Below are positions 1 through 6,291 of a DNA stretch of 7,884 nucleotides, in pieces (position 1 is the first letter of the stretch; the number at the start of each line of letters is the position of its first letter). The DNA comes from Planctomycetaceae bacterium. GTDB lineage: Bacteria; Planctomycetota; Planctomycetia; Pirellulales; Thermoguttaceae. The notes beneath the pieces are model-generated. The model was not told the DNA's origin. It ran no database searches and was given only the letters and a program-made list of their open reading frames with translations. Where the stretch lies: the NCBI GenBank assembly GCA_031278315.1, contig JAITKS010000253.1, positions 1 to 7,884 of the forward strand. Reading direction: 5' to 3'. The position numbers and the translations under genes were made by a program.

Positions 1-1
1 C

Positions 2-121
2 AAAATAAAAGTGTGGAAAATCATGTCAGACCGATACCGAAATCGACAACAAAGACGGCACTTCTTAAGAACAAAACTCATTTGCGGAATCATAAACTAC
101 GAAACCATAACAAAAAGTTAG
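2..121 (+). CDS. C-terminal end of a probable IS transposase (partial)
   Basis: A plus-strand frame is open from the window edge to a TAG at 119-121 and encodes 39 residues. The peptide includes the stretches VWKIMSDRYRNRQQRR and TKLICGIINYE. The pattern of a basic RYRNR block, a run of arginines and then a short hydrophobic I-C-G-I-I-N-Y segment resembles the extreme C-terminus of IS5-like / DDE_Tnp_4 transposases, which often end in a form like RYRNRRKRFGLRFNLIAGIYN. That comparison is from memory. The catalytic DDE residues would lie upstream of the window, so I cannot tell an intact element from a remnant. The ATG at 23-25 is probably internal, since the frame stays open upstream of it. 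An alternative is a chance open frame, which is credible at this length. Confidence 0.5.
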   Translation, partial: KIKVWKIMSDRYRNRQQRRHFLRTKLICGIINYETITKS

Positions 122-285
122 AAGTAATATAACAACAGAATATTTGTTATTTATATTTCGTTAATATATCACAAATACTCTCCGCCTCAAAAGACAATAG
201 ACCGTAAGAACAATTTATCGTTTCAATAAACAAAAAAATTACGTGGTATTTTTTTGCATGTTGCCGTTACAGGACGACTACGCGG

Positions 286-321
286 AAAAATCTAACCCGC
301 CGTATTGCAGCGGGCTAGATT
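286..321 (-). terminator. Rho-independent terminator, minus strand
   Basis: Arms at 289-300 and 310-321 form a 12-bp stem around a 9-nt loop, with a GC-rich core at the loop end. On the minus strand the only imperfection is a G-U wobble. On the plus strand the same position is an A-C mismatch. The minus-strand stem runs straight into a T tract (286-290). Both points indicate termination of leftward transcription. It lies about 305 bases beyond the aroK stop codon, so it either ends a long aroK 3' UTR or belongs to an unrecognised leftward transcript. Confidence 0.65.
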
Positions 322-504
322 ATGTTACACTTGTAGGAAAATAAAACCGAAAATTACGACAGTGTATTAACGTTAGAGAAAAAGTTTAATAAAAAATGTC
401 AAAAAAATTGATATAACTCAAATAATAAAAAAGAGTTAGGGTAAAAATCTGAACAAGCAAATATGGAACATCCGTTGTATCTGATTTTCGTTTTTTTTGT
501 GCAA

Positions 505-522
505 TTTCGTGTGTTTCGTGTT
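505..522. repeat. 9-bp tandem duplication (TTTCGTGTG type)
   Basis: TTTCGTGTG at 505-513 is followed directly by TTTCGTGTT at 514-522, matching at 8 of 9 positions. Similar TTTCGTGTG strings recur as intergenic repeats in a number of bacterial genomes, as I recall. No function is apparent. Confidence 0.5.
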
Positions 523-625
523 TTAAAAAATTAGGTGAAAAATAAGGTTCGTCAAAAATGAACGTGAAACATTAGAAAAATTTTTACCAATATATTACCG
601 ATTTTTACGTTTATGCAATTCACAA

Positions 626-1156
626 TTAATAAGTACGATTATTATCATTCATTATCAAATTTTCACATTTGTCTGCGATTTGCGTTGGCGACAAATTGTC
701 TGTGTTAATTGCAATAGTTGCAGTTTGCTCGTAGAACGGTTTTCTTTTTTCAATTAGAAGATCAATTTCCTCAAGCGGCAGAAGAGACGTTAAATTAGGC
801 CGCATAGTCTGCGTTGCGGTATCAGCTTGTATCCTCTTTAAGACAGTCTCAGGAGATGCTTGTAACCAAACAACATTGCCGATTTCACGAAATTTATTTC
901 TCGTTGTTTCCCGCAAGATTGCACCGCCGCCACTCGCTAAAATTATCGGCGTTTTTATTGCTAATAAATCCGCAATGACCAATTCTTCAATATCCCGAAA
1001 TCCAGATTCTCCATGAAACGAAAAAATTTCAGCAATACTCTTTCCAGCTTTTCGCTCGATTTCCTTATCACTGTCGAATGCTGGAATAGAAAGTCTTTCA
1101 CTCAAAATTGACGCAACCGTCGTTTTGCCGGTGCCTCTATAACCAATTAAAATCAT
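626..1156 (-). CDS. aroK: Shikimate kinase
   Basis: Phosphorylates the 3-hydroxyl of shikimate with ATP in the cytoplasm, the fifth step of the shikimate pathway towards chorismate and the aromatic amino acids. The 176-residue protein has the usual single-domain NMP-kinase-like layout and length. The Walker A P-loop is GYRGTGKTT at residues 5-13 (K11). The shikimate-binding DSD is at 28-30 and the substrate arginine in GFRD is R54. The GGG of the Walker B region is at 76-78. The lid arginine is in MRPNL (R119), and R138 in the EKRKPFYEQTA segment fits the second conserved substrate arginine. An in-frame TGA four codons upstream and a P-loop right at the N-terminus fix the ATG at 1156. No Shine-Dalgarno sequence is visible. 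The start sits 2 bases from a 16-bp word repeated elsewhere in the window. It is the last gene of the leftward cluster, 309 bases after leuS. aroL is an equally valid name. Confidence 0.95.
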   Translation of the reverse strand: MILIGYRGTGKTTVASILSERLSIPAFDSDKEIERKAGKSIAEIFSFHGESGFRDIEELVIADLLAIKTPIILASGGGAILRETTRNKFREIGNVVWLQASPETVLKRIQADTATQTMRPNLTSLLPLEEIDLLIEKRKPFYEQTATIAINTDNLSPTQIADKCENLIMNDNNRTY

Positions 1157-1158
1157 CT

Positions 1159-1174
1159 TAATATATCAGTGAAA
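1159..1174 (+). repeat. 16-bp dispersed word, copy 1
   Basis: TAATATATCAGTGAAA is identical to the copy at 6959-6974, and an inverted 15-of-16 copy lies at 4637-4652. This copy ends two bases before the aroK start codon in the leftward direction, so it would lie in the aroK leader. Confidence 0.55.
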
Positions 1175-1220
1175 TAATTTTAAACATGTATCCATTAAAA
1201 TCGCCCTTAAATTTTGCAGT

Positions 1221-1244
1221 AGTGGTTAGTGGTTAGTGGTTAGT
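1221..1244. repeat. 7-bp tandem repeat, AGTGGTT x 3.4
   Basis: Three perfect AGTGGTT units are followed by a partial AGT. Heptamer arrays between genes resemble the short tandemly repeated repetitive (STRR) sequences known from cyanobacteria. No promoter or coding role is evident, and the array lies about 65 bases upstream of the aroK start. Confidence 0.85.
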
Positions 1245-1315
1245 TCGCATGCGGAAATTAGTACCGACTCTAAGTTCGAATCATTAATCACTTGACACTA
1301 TTATTCCGATCGTCC

Positions 1316-1369
1316 TTTCAGGGTTGGTTTGAATTTCAGGGTTGGTTTGAAATTCAAAGTTGGTTTGAT
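1316..1369. repeat. 18-bp tandem repeat, 3 copies
   Basis: Units at 1316-1333 and 1334-1351 are identical (TTTCAGGGTTGGTTTGAA). The third at 1352-1369 matches at 14 of 18 positions. The unit is a multiple of three and stays open in the plus frame starting at 1316, reading FQGWFE twice and then IQSWFD before a TAA at 1370-1372. That frame has no ATG and no ribosome binding site, so I annotate it as a DNA repeat. Confidence 0.85.
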
Positions 1370-1433
1370 TAATTCTTAAAATTATTACATATACGATGAC
1401 TGCAAAAAATTCCGCTGATATATTTATGATATA

Positions 1434-1465
1434 TTACAAATCATTTATTTGTAACAATTTTTTTT
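1434..1465 (+). terminator. Weak plus-strand hairpin with T tract, just past the leuS stop
   Basis: TTACAAAT (1434-1441) and ATTTGTAA (1447-1454) form a perfect 8-bp stem with a 5-nt loop. On the plus strand a run of T follows (1458-1465). The stem is almost all A-T, and there is no plus-strand gene upstream for it to terminate. On the minus strand, where leuS is read, there is no T tract after the stem. It may be only an AT-rich dyad. Confidence 0.25.
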
Positions 1466-4345
1466 CTATTCTTTAATTACTAAATTTATCATTTTGCCTC
1501 TAACAATAATTTTTTTTACAATTGTTTTACCTTCGATTAAATTACTAATTTTTGAGTCTGCAATTGCCATTTTTTCTAACGTTGTTTCATCGGCGTTTAC
1601 CGCAACAATTATTTTTGATTTTAACTTCCCATTGATAGAAATAGGAATCTCTACCATTGATTCTTCTATTGCCGATTGATCAAAAGAAGGCCATTTTTCA
1701 AATGCAATAGTTTTATTATGCCCTAAAATTGACCACAATTCTTCCGCAATATGAGGAGCAAAAGGCGATAATAATATCACAAATTTTTCCATCGCCGACT
1801 TTGGCCGAACCTGCTCCTTCAAGAAAAAATTTGTAAATTCCATCATTCTCGCAATCGCTGTGTTAAAAGACATGCTGCGAATATCTTCCGTAACATTTTT
1901 TATCGTTTTATGCAAAATTCGATTTTGTGTTTCTGTCAGCGGAATATCTTTTACAGATTGCTCTAATTTATTATTTTCATCATTAACCGCCGCAATCATT
2001 TTCCAAACACGATCAAGAAAACCTCGCACACCATGTACACCATCCATCGACCAAGGTTTAACAGATTCTAACGGTCCCATGAACATTTCGTACAGTCTCA
2101 AAGCGTCGGCGCCGTATTGTTCAACAACGGTATCAGGATTTATCACATTTCCGCGACTCTTCGACATTTTATTAGCTCGGCTGTCAACTTGAATTTGTTC
2201 ATTTTCGGCGAGAATAAAATTTTCACCTCTTTTTATTACTTGTTTATTGTCGAGTTTAACACTCTGTAATTTTACATCCGGTTCAGATTTTAACGTTCCA
2301 ATACCATCCCTGCCGATATTGATTTGCGTTGTTGAAATCCAATTTCCATTTGTTGAATTTTTGAAACCTGTAAATTCCATTTCACCTAATATCATTCCCT
2401 GATTAACCAATTTTTGAAACGGTTCAGGATACGAAACGATTCCATAATCATACAAAACTTTGTGCCAGAACCTTGCATATAATAGATGCAAAACGGCATG
2501 CTCCGCCCCGCCGACATAAAGGTCAACAGGCGACCACGCTCTTTCTAATTCGGGATCGACCAATGTTTTTTCATTATGCGGATCGATATATCTCAAGTAG
2601 TACCAACAAGAACCAGCCCATTGCGGCATTGTGTTTGTTTCACGCTTATATTTTTTATTGTTACGAAAAATATACAACCAATCTTTCGGCGCATGTTCTA
2701 ACGGCGGTTCGGGCGTATTATATTCGGCGTCGAATGTTAATCCTTCGGGAATATCTAACGGCAACTCCGACTCATCTAGTGTGATAGTTCGCCCCGTTAA
2801 ATTATCCGAATCGTCGAGTTCATGTAAAATTGGAAAAGGTTCACCCCAAAAATGCTGTCTGCTGAAAAGCCAGTCTCTAATTTTATAATTGACAGCCTTA
2901 CACCCAATACCAGATTTGTGTAAATCCTCCGTTATACATTCCTTAAACTTGACTGTATTTAAACCGTCATATTGACCGCTGTTGACCGCAGTACCTTGTC
3001 CCGTAAACGCTTCTTCGAGTTCAATAATATTCGTTACAATAATGTTAGATTCAGCTGAATTTTTTTGCACAACTTGAATTATCGGTAAGTTGAAAGTTTT
3101 AGCGAATTCAAAATCTCTCGTATCATGCGCTGGAACAGCCATAATTGCACCCGTACCATAAGAACTTAAAACATAATCAGCAACCCAAATCGGAACCGGT
3201 TTGCCGGTCAACGGATTTATTGCAAAAGAACCGGTAAAAACTCCGGTTTTTTCTTTAGCTAAATCTGTTCTGTCAAGATCACTTTTTGATGCGGCTTGCT
3301 CACAATAATTTTCAACGATTGGACGTTCCTTATCTGTCGTAATTTTTTTGACTAACGGATGCTCCGGCGCAATTACCATGTACGTTGCACCGAAAAGCGT
3401 GTCAGGACGCGTTGTATAAATTCGCAAAACACCGCTTTCAGGTTTTCGCGGAAAACCAGACTTTTCACGTTCCTTTTTCCACTCAATGAACCCGTTTATA
3501 TCAGGTTCTTGTCTGCCGGATTTATTTTTTGTAACAGAAAATAAATCACCAATATAGAAATCAACCTCCGCACCGGTACTTCGCCCAATCCAATTTTTTT
3601 GCAAAGTTTTAATGCTTTCCGACCAATCAAGATTATCAAGATCATTTTCAAGTCTGTCTGCATAAGCGGTGATTCGCAACATCCACTGACGTAAAGGTAT
3701 TCGAATAACAGGATGATTACCCCGCTCACTTCTACCTTGAATCACTTCCTCATTTGACAACACCGTGCCAAGAGCTGAACACCAATTCACCGGTGCTTCA
3801 ATTTGATAAGCTAGACGATGTTCATCTTTGTACAATTCAGGATCGGCAACATTCGATGGAATAGGTAATTCAGAAATCGGACGTCCCTTTTGCTTTTCAG
3901 GATCGAACCAAGTGTTATACAATAATATAAAAATGTATTGCGTCCATTTGAAATATTTAATGTCAGTAGTTGCTAATTCACGGCTCCAATCATAAGCATA
4001 ACCGAGCATTTTTAGCTGCCGGCGGAAGTTAGCAATGTTCGTTTCAGTGATTTTTCGAGGCGGTGTACCAGTTTTTTTTGCCTGCTGCTCGGCAGGTAAA
4101 CCAAAAGCATCCCAACCCATCGGATGCAAAACCGTTGACCCGTTCATTATTTCAAATCGACTAACAATATCAGTTGCAGTGTATCCCTCAGGATGACCAA
4201 CATGCAAACCATTACCACTCGGATAAGGAAACATGTCGAGAATATACAACTTCTTTCCCGACGGTAAACGCGGTGTCACAAATGTATTATTTTTTTCCCA
4301 ATATTCCTGCCACTTTGGTTCTATTATCGATGGATTATATTTCAT
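1466..4345 (-). CDS. leuS: Leucine--tRNA ligase
   Basis: Class I aminoacyl-tRNA synthetase that activates leucine with ATP and charges tRNA-Leu in the cytoplasm. Residue numbers here count from the ATG at 4345 (959 residues). The HIGH motif is HVGH at 48-51 and KMSKS is at 726-730. The CP1 editing domain is complete, with TTRPDT at about 311-316, GTG at 397-399 and HDTRD at 407-411, so post-transfer editing should be active. The anticodon-binding domain follows KMSKS, and the C-terminal domain holds INGKLKSKI. A long segment between roughly 650 and 722 precedes KMSKS, which is larger than in E. coli and of the type I recall from planctomycetes. The frame extends 8 codons further to a TTG at 4367-4369, but the ATG fits the family start better (KYNPSIIEPKWQ). 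No Shine-Dalgarno sequence is visible at the usual spacing. It is flanked by gaps of about 310 to 330 bases, so cotranscription is uncertain. Confidence 0.97.
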   Translation of the reverse strand: MKYNPSIIEPKWQEYWEKNNTFVTPRLPSGKKLYILDMFPYPSGNGLHVGHPEGYTATDIVSRFEIMNGSTVLHPMGWDAFGLPAEQQAKKTGTPPRKITETNIANFRRQLKMLGYAYDWSRELATTDIKYFKWTQYIFILLYNTWFDPEKQKGRPISELPIPSNVADPELYKDEHRLAYQIEAPVNWCSALGTVLSNEEVIQGRSERGNHPVIRIPLRQWMLRITAYADRLENDLDNLDWSESIKTLQKNWIGRSTGAEVDFYIGDLFSVTKNKSGRQEPDINGFIEWKKEREKSGFPRKPESGVLRIYTTRPDTLFGATYMVIAPEHPLVKKITTDKERPIVENYCEQAASKSDLDRTDLAKEKTGVFTGSFAINPLTGKPVPIWVADYVLSSYGTGAIMAVPAHDTRDFEFAKTFNLPIIQVVQKNSAESNIIVTNIIELEEAFTGQGTAVNSGQYDGLNTVKFKECITEDLHKSGIGCKAVNYKIRDWLFSRQHFWGEPFPILHELDDSDNLTGRTITLDESELPLDIPEGLTFDAEYNTPEPPLEHAPKDWLYIFRNNKKYKRETNTMPQWAGSCWYYLRYIDPHNEKTLVDPELERAWSPVDLYVGGAEHAVLHLLYARFWHKVLYDYGIVSYPEPFQKLVNQGMILGEMEFTGFKNSTNGNWISTTQINIGRDGIGTLKSEPDVKLQSVKLDNKQVIKRGENFILAENEQIQVDSRANKMSKSRGNVINPDTVVEQYGADALRLYEMFMGPLESVKPWSMDGVHGVRGFLDRVWKMIAAVNDENNKLEQSVKDIPLTETQNRILHKTIKNVTEDIRSMSFNTAIARMMEFTNFFLKEQVRPKSAMEKFVILLSPFAPHIAEELWSILGHNKTIAFEKWPSFDQSAIEESMVEIPISINGKLKSKIIVAVNADETTLEKMAIADSKISNLIEGKTIVKKIIVRGKMINLVIKE

Positions 4346-4382
4346 GTTTTTGATTTTTTTGTATTCCAAAAAAATTATTCAT
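4335..4382 (-). other. Possible 15-codon upstream ORF overlapping the leuS start
   Basis: An ATG at 4380-4382, preceded closely by GGA, opens a frame for MNNFFGIQKNQKHEI that stops at a TAA (4335-4337) just inside leuS. It is out of frame with leuS. It contains no leucine codon, so it is not a classical leucine attenuation leader. It could couple ribosome loading to leuS or be chance. Confidence 0.2.
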
Positions 4383-4396
4383 ATTCCAAAAAATTA
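4362..4396. repeat. Spaced direct repeat upstream of leuS
   Basis: TATTCCAAAAAAATTA (4362-4377) and TATTCCAAAAAATTA (4382-4396) differ by one A in the homopolymer. They form a direct pair 20 bases apart. On the minus strand each gives TTTTTTGGAATA, so the GGA before the possible upstream ATG and the one near the TTG come from the two copies. Confidence 0.6.
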
Positions 4397-4406
4397 AAAG
4401 TAGAAT

Positions 4407-4438
4407 TTTGAAATCTAAATTATTTGAAATCTAAATTA
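4407..4438. repeat. 16-bp tandem repeat, 2 exact copies
   Basis: TTTGAAATCTAAATTA occurs at 4407-4422 and again, without a spacer, at 4423-4438. It lies 60 to 90 bases upstream of the leuS ATG, within its probable leader or promoter region. Confidence 0.85.
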
Positions 4439-4555
4439 AATGAGAGCAGCGTAAATTTACCCTGAAACAACAACTCAAAATAAAGATATAATCAAAGTAC
4501 GAATTGTTTACTCAAAGATGTTACTCTCTAGTCAGAAATAATTAAAAATAAAATT

Positions 4556-4602
4556 CTACAAATTCACAATTCACAAATCTACAAATCTACAAATCTACAA
4601 AT
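4556..4602. repeat. 8-bp tandem repeat, CTACAAAT, 6 units
   Basis: The units are CTACAAAT, a 7-bp TCACAAT, TCACAAAT, then three perfect CTACAAAT. The mixture of perfect units at one end and variant units at the other is typical of a slippage-grown array. It lies about 75 bases past the stop codon of the PLP enzyme gene, between that gene and leuS. Confidence 0.85.
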
Positions 4603-4609
4603 TTGCTGC

Positions 4610-4651
4610 AAAAATATTTCACGAGATATAACAAAATTTCACTGAAATATT
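4610..4651 (-). terminator. Candidate weak terminator after the PLP enzyme gene
   Basis: Arms at 4643-4651 and 4613-4621 are perfect 9-bp complements (AATATTTCA / TGAAATATT) around a 21-nt loop. The stem ends in five T on the minus strand (4610-4614). It starts 25 bases after the stop codon, a good position, but the stem has only two G-C pairs. A smaller nested dyad, ATTTCA-C-TGAAAT, shares the right arm. Confidence 0.35.
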
Positions 4652-4652
4652 A
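4637..4652 (-). repeat. 16-bp dispersed word, copy 2 (inverted, one mismatch)
   Basis: Read on the minus strand this is TAATATTTCAGTGAAA, matching the other two copies at 15 of 16 positions. The one change makes it a near-perfect dyad, and it overlaps the candidate terminator arm. Confidence 0.45.
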
Positions 4653-4676
4653 TTTGTTGTTTTTCTGCTTTTGAAA

Positions 4677-5846
4677 CTACACTACAACGGAATTTAATGC
4701 GTTGTTTAAGTCGTCGATGATGTCGTCGGCGTCTTCGATACCTACCGATAAGCGAATTAAATTATCAGTAATACCTATTTTGTTTCGTTCCGATTCAGGT
4801 AAAGCAGCATGCGTCATTGTCGCCGGATGACAAATTAACGTTTCTGGTCCCCCAAGACTTTCAGCCAGAATTATCAAATTTAATCCTGCAAAAAAATTCT
4901 TTACATTCTCAATATTGCCTCTCAAAACAAAAGATACCATTCCCGATAAACCTCTCATCTGTTTTGCAACTAATTCATGCCGCGGGAAATCTGTAAAACC
5001 TGGAAAGAAAACCTTTTCTACCGACGAATTTTTTCGTAAGAATTCTGCAACTTTATAAACGTTTTCTTCATGTTTTTTCATTCTCAACGGCAGCGTGCGA
5101 ATCCCGCGTTGTAACAAATAACAATTCAGCGGACCTGGAACGGCACCGGCGGCATTTTGATAAAATTTTAATTGCTCGTAAAGTTCCGAATCGTTGACCA
5201 CAACCGCACCGGCAATGACATCGCTGTGTCCGCCTATATATTTTGTGCAACTATGCGTAACAATATCAGCACCGAGCTGCAACGGATTTTGAAATACCGG
5301 ACTCGGAAAAGTATTGTCAATTACAAGCAAAGGCGTAACACCTTTTTCGTTACGAAAATTCTTGATAAGTTCGGCAGTTTCGGTAATGTCAAATAAATCG
5401 AGAAGCGGATTCGACGGCGATTCGCCCCAAACAAGAACAGTTTTTTTTGTAATAGCATTGCTAATTGCTGACGGAGTAGTATCAGTTGGAATGCTGATTT
5501 TAATATTATATTTATCGTAAACTTTGTGAAAAAGTCGATACGTACCGCCATAAATATTAGGCGTTGCAACAATTTCATCGCCGGGTTTGAGCAAGTCGAG
5601 AATAGCCGTAGACGCAGCTTGACCTGAAGCAAATGCTAAAGCATGTTTACCAAACTCTATTGCAGCAATTGATAACTCAAGCGCATGCCGGCTTGGATTA
5701 TTACTGCGTGCATATTCGAATTCGCCGCGAAGTTGTCCGATTCCGTCCATTGCAAAAGTTGATGTAAGTGCAACCGGTACACAAACCGCACCAGTATGCG
5801 GATCCGGACGCTGACCCGCATGAACCGCTATCGTTGAAAATCTCAT
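4677..5846 (-). CDS. Cystathionine gamma-synthase family PLP enzyme
   Basis: A cytoplasmic PLP-dependent enzyme of the Cys/Met metabolism family (fold type I), with 389 residues as expected. The Schiff-base lysine is K202 in SCTKYIGGHSDV. The phosphate-binding tyrosine and arginine contributed by the neighbouring subunit are in FEYARSNNPSR (Y45, R47). The ring-stacking tyrosine is Y99 in NIYGGTYRLF, and the pyridine-nitrogen aspartate is D177 in VIDNTF. The C-terminal block AESLGGPETLICHPATMTHA (328-347) and RLSVGIED is intact. Members make cystathionine from an activated homoserine and cysteine, cleave cystathionine, or release thiol from methionine. Sequence alone does not separate these reliably, so I give no symbol; metB, metC and mgl-type roles are all possible. 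The ATG at 5846 begins the family N-terminus RFSTIAVHAG. No Shine-Dalgarno sequence is visible. The gene is isolated by 331 bases from leuS and 445 from rpsT. Confidence 0.93.
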   Translation of the reverse strand: MRFSTIAVHAGQRPDPHTGAVCVPVALTSTFAMDGIGQLRGEFEYARSNNPSRHALELSIAAIEFGKHALAFASGQAASTAILDLLKPGDEIVATPNIYGGTYRLFHKVYDKYNIKISIPTDTTPSAISNAITKKTVLVWGESPSNPLLDLFDITETAELIKNFRNEKGVTPLLVIDNTFPSPVFQNPLQLGADIVTHSCTKYIGGHSDVIAGAVVVNDSELYEQLKFYQNAAGAVPGPLNCYLLQRGIRTLPLRMKKHEENVYKVAEFLRKNSSVEKVFFPGFTDFPRHELVAKQMRGLSGMVSFVLRGNIENVKNFFAGLNLIILAESLGGPETLICHPATMTHAALPESERNKIGITDNLIRLSVGIEDADDIIDDLNNALNSVVV

Positions 5847-5883
5847 TTAGATTTTGGAATGTTAAACTATTAATATTAATTTC

Positions 5884-5925
5884 GGAACACCTCTAAAACA
5901 TTTTTTTTAGGTATTTTCTATTCAC
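5884..5925 (+). repeat. Diverged direct repeat, copy A
   Basis: This shares GAAC-n4-CTAAAA-(A)-CATTTT and a downstream TATTC with copy C at 6076-6115. A weaker relative (GGAACTTCTAAAAAACTCG) starts at 5989. The order of the shared blocks is kept, but the copies differ by small insertions, as in an old duplicated intergenic element. Confidence 0.4.
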
Positions 5926-5927
5926 AC

Positions 5928-5966
5928 CGTACAATCATATCATACAATCGTATCGTACAATGAATT
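5928..5966. repeat. 13-bp tandem repeat, 3 units
   Basis: CGTACAATCATAT (5928-5940) is followed by CATACAATCGTAT (5941-5953) and a decayed CGTACAATGAATT (5954-5966). All changes between the first two units are purine-purine or pyrimidine-pyrimidine. It lies 80 to 120 bases upstream of the PLP enzyme start. Confidence 0.75.
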
Positions 5967-6070
5967 TCGGTAATATGACGATATAAAAGGAACTTCTAAA
6001 AAACTCGTTTCCTCCCAATCCTGCCCTTGAAAAATACGGACTCGCAAATATCGTTTTGAATAAAATCGAA

Positions 6071-6091
6071 TTTTTAGAACTCGCCTAAAAA
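6071..6091. repeat. Perfect inverted repeat inside copy C
   Basis: TTTTTAG (6071-6077) and CTAAAAA (6085-6091) pair perfectly around a 7-nt loop. It overlaps the start of copy C. The stem has only one G-C pair and is not followed by a clean T tract on either strand, so I do not call it a terminator. Confidence 0.4.
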
Positions 6092-6115
6092 CATTTTGTC
6101 TAAAAGGCTATTCAT
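6076..6115 (+). repeat. Diverged direct repeat, copy C
   Basis: This is the partner of the element at 5884-5925, sharing GAAC, CTAAAA, CATTTT and TATTC in the same order. It also carries GCCT...AGGC at its ends, which could close a small hairpin. Confidence 0.4.
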
Positions 6116-6131
6116 CAAAAAAACTGCTGCT

Positions 6132-6157
6132 TCCCAATAGGTAATCCCAAGAGGTAA
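6132..6157. repeat. 13-bp tandem repeat, 2 copies
   Basis: TCCCAATAGGTAA (6132-6144) is followed directly by TCCCAAGAGGTAA (6145-6157) with one change. Confidence 0.75.
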
Positions 6158-6260
6158 ACAGATAGCTCGAACCGAATATTCAAATGAAATCAGTTTAAAA
6201 TTTTCGTTTGTTTCTTATTCTCAAAAGATATCACCAATTATCAGAGATACTCGATATGCC

Positions 6261-6290
6261 GCAAAATCGCAATATGCAAAATCGCAAAAT
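6261..6290. repeat. 15-bp tandem repeat next to the rpsT stop
   Basis: GCAAAATCGCAATAT (6261-6275) is followed by GCAAAATCGCAAAAT (6276-6290), with one mismatch. The second unit ends one base from the rpsT stop codon, so the array occupies the start of the rpsT 3' UTR. No terminator is seen between it and the PLP enzyme gene. Confidence 0.75.
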
Positions 6291-6291
6291 A

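Larger units (their letters stand above)
122..625. other. Gene-free gap between the transposase end and aroK
   Basis: This 504-base AT-rich stretch has no convincing reading frame on either strand. It holds the minus-strand terminator hairpin at 286-321 and a small TTTCGTGTG-type duplication at 505-522. If the element on the left is an IS, its right inverted repeat should lie just after base 121. It cannot be recognised without the left end. Confidence 0.6.
1157..1465. other. Repeat-rich gap between leuS and aroK
   Basis: The 309 bases have no recognisable gene. They contain a 7-bp array (1221-1244), an 18-bp array (1316-1369), one copy of the 16-bp dispersed word (1159-1174), a related partial match CTGATATATT (1415-1424) and an AT-rich hairpin (1434-1454). 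Any aroK-specific promoter must lie here, but I could not find a well-spaced -35/-10 pair. Confidence 0.6.
4346..4676. other. Repeat-rich gap between the PLP enzyme gene and leuS
   Basis: There is no gene in these 331 bases apart from the possible leader frame at 4335-4382. The gap contains a spaced duplication (4362-4396), an exact 16-bp tandem pair (4407-4438), an 8-bp array (4556-4602) and a candidate terminator (4610-4651). I see no well-formed leuS promoter, T-box or riboswitch. Confidence 0.6.
5847..6291. other. Repeat-rich gap between rpsT and the PLP enzyme gene
   Basis: These 445 bases have no supported gene. They hold diverged copies of a GAAC...CTAAAA-CATTTT element (5884-5925, 6076-6115, and a weaker one at 5989-6013), two 13-bp arrays (5928-5966, 6132-6157) and a 15-bp duplication touching the rpsT stop (6261-6290). 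The part around 6000-6090 is visibly richer in G and C than the rest of the gap. Confidence 0.6.

Noticed and set aside
1316..1369. CRISPR-like direct repeats
   Set aside because: The units are contiguous with no unique spacers, so this is a simple tandem array.
1860..2888. Plus-strand open frames within leuS
   Set aside because: They lie antisense to a complete, motif-verified leuS and resemble no protein family.
4346..4480. T-box or leucine attenuator ahead of leuS
   Set aside because: No T-box motif and no stable terminator/antiterminator pair is visible, and the small upstream frame contains no leucine codons.
5987..6088. Protein-like open frame in the PLP enzyme-rpsT gap (contains NPALEKYGLANIVLNK)
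   Set aside because: It has no start codon, lies between stops only 34 codons apart and overlaps the diverged repeats. It may be a gene remnant but cannot be supported.
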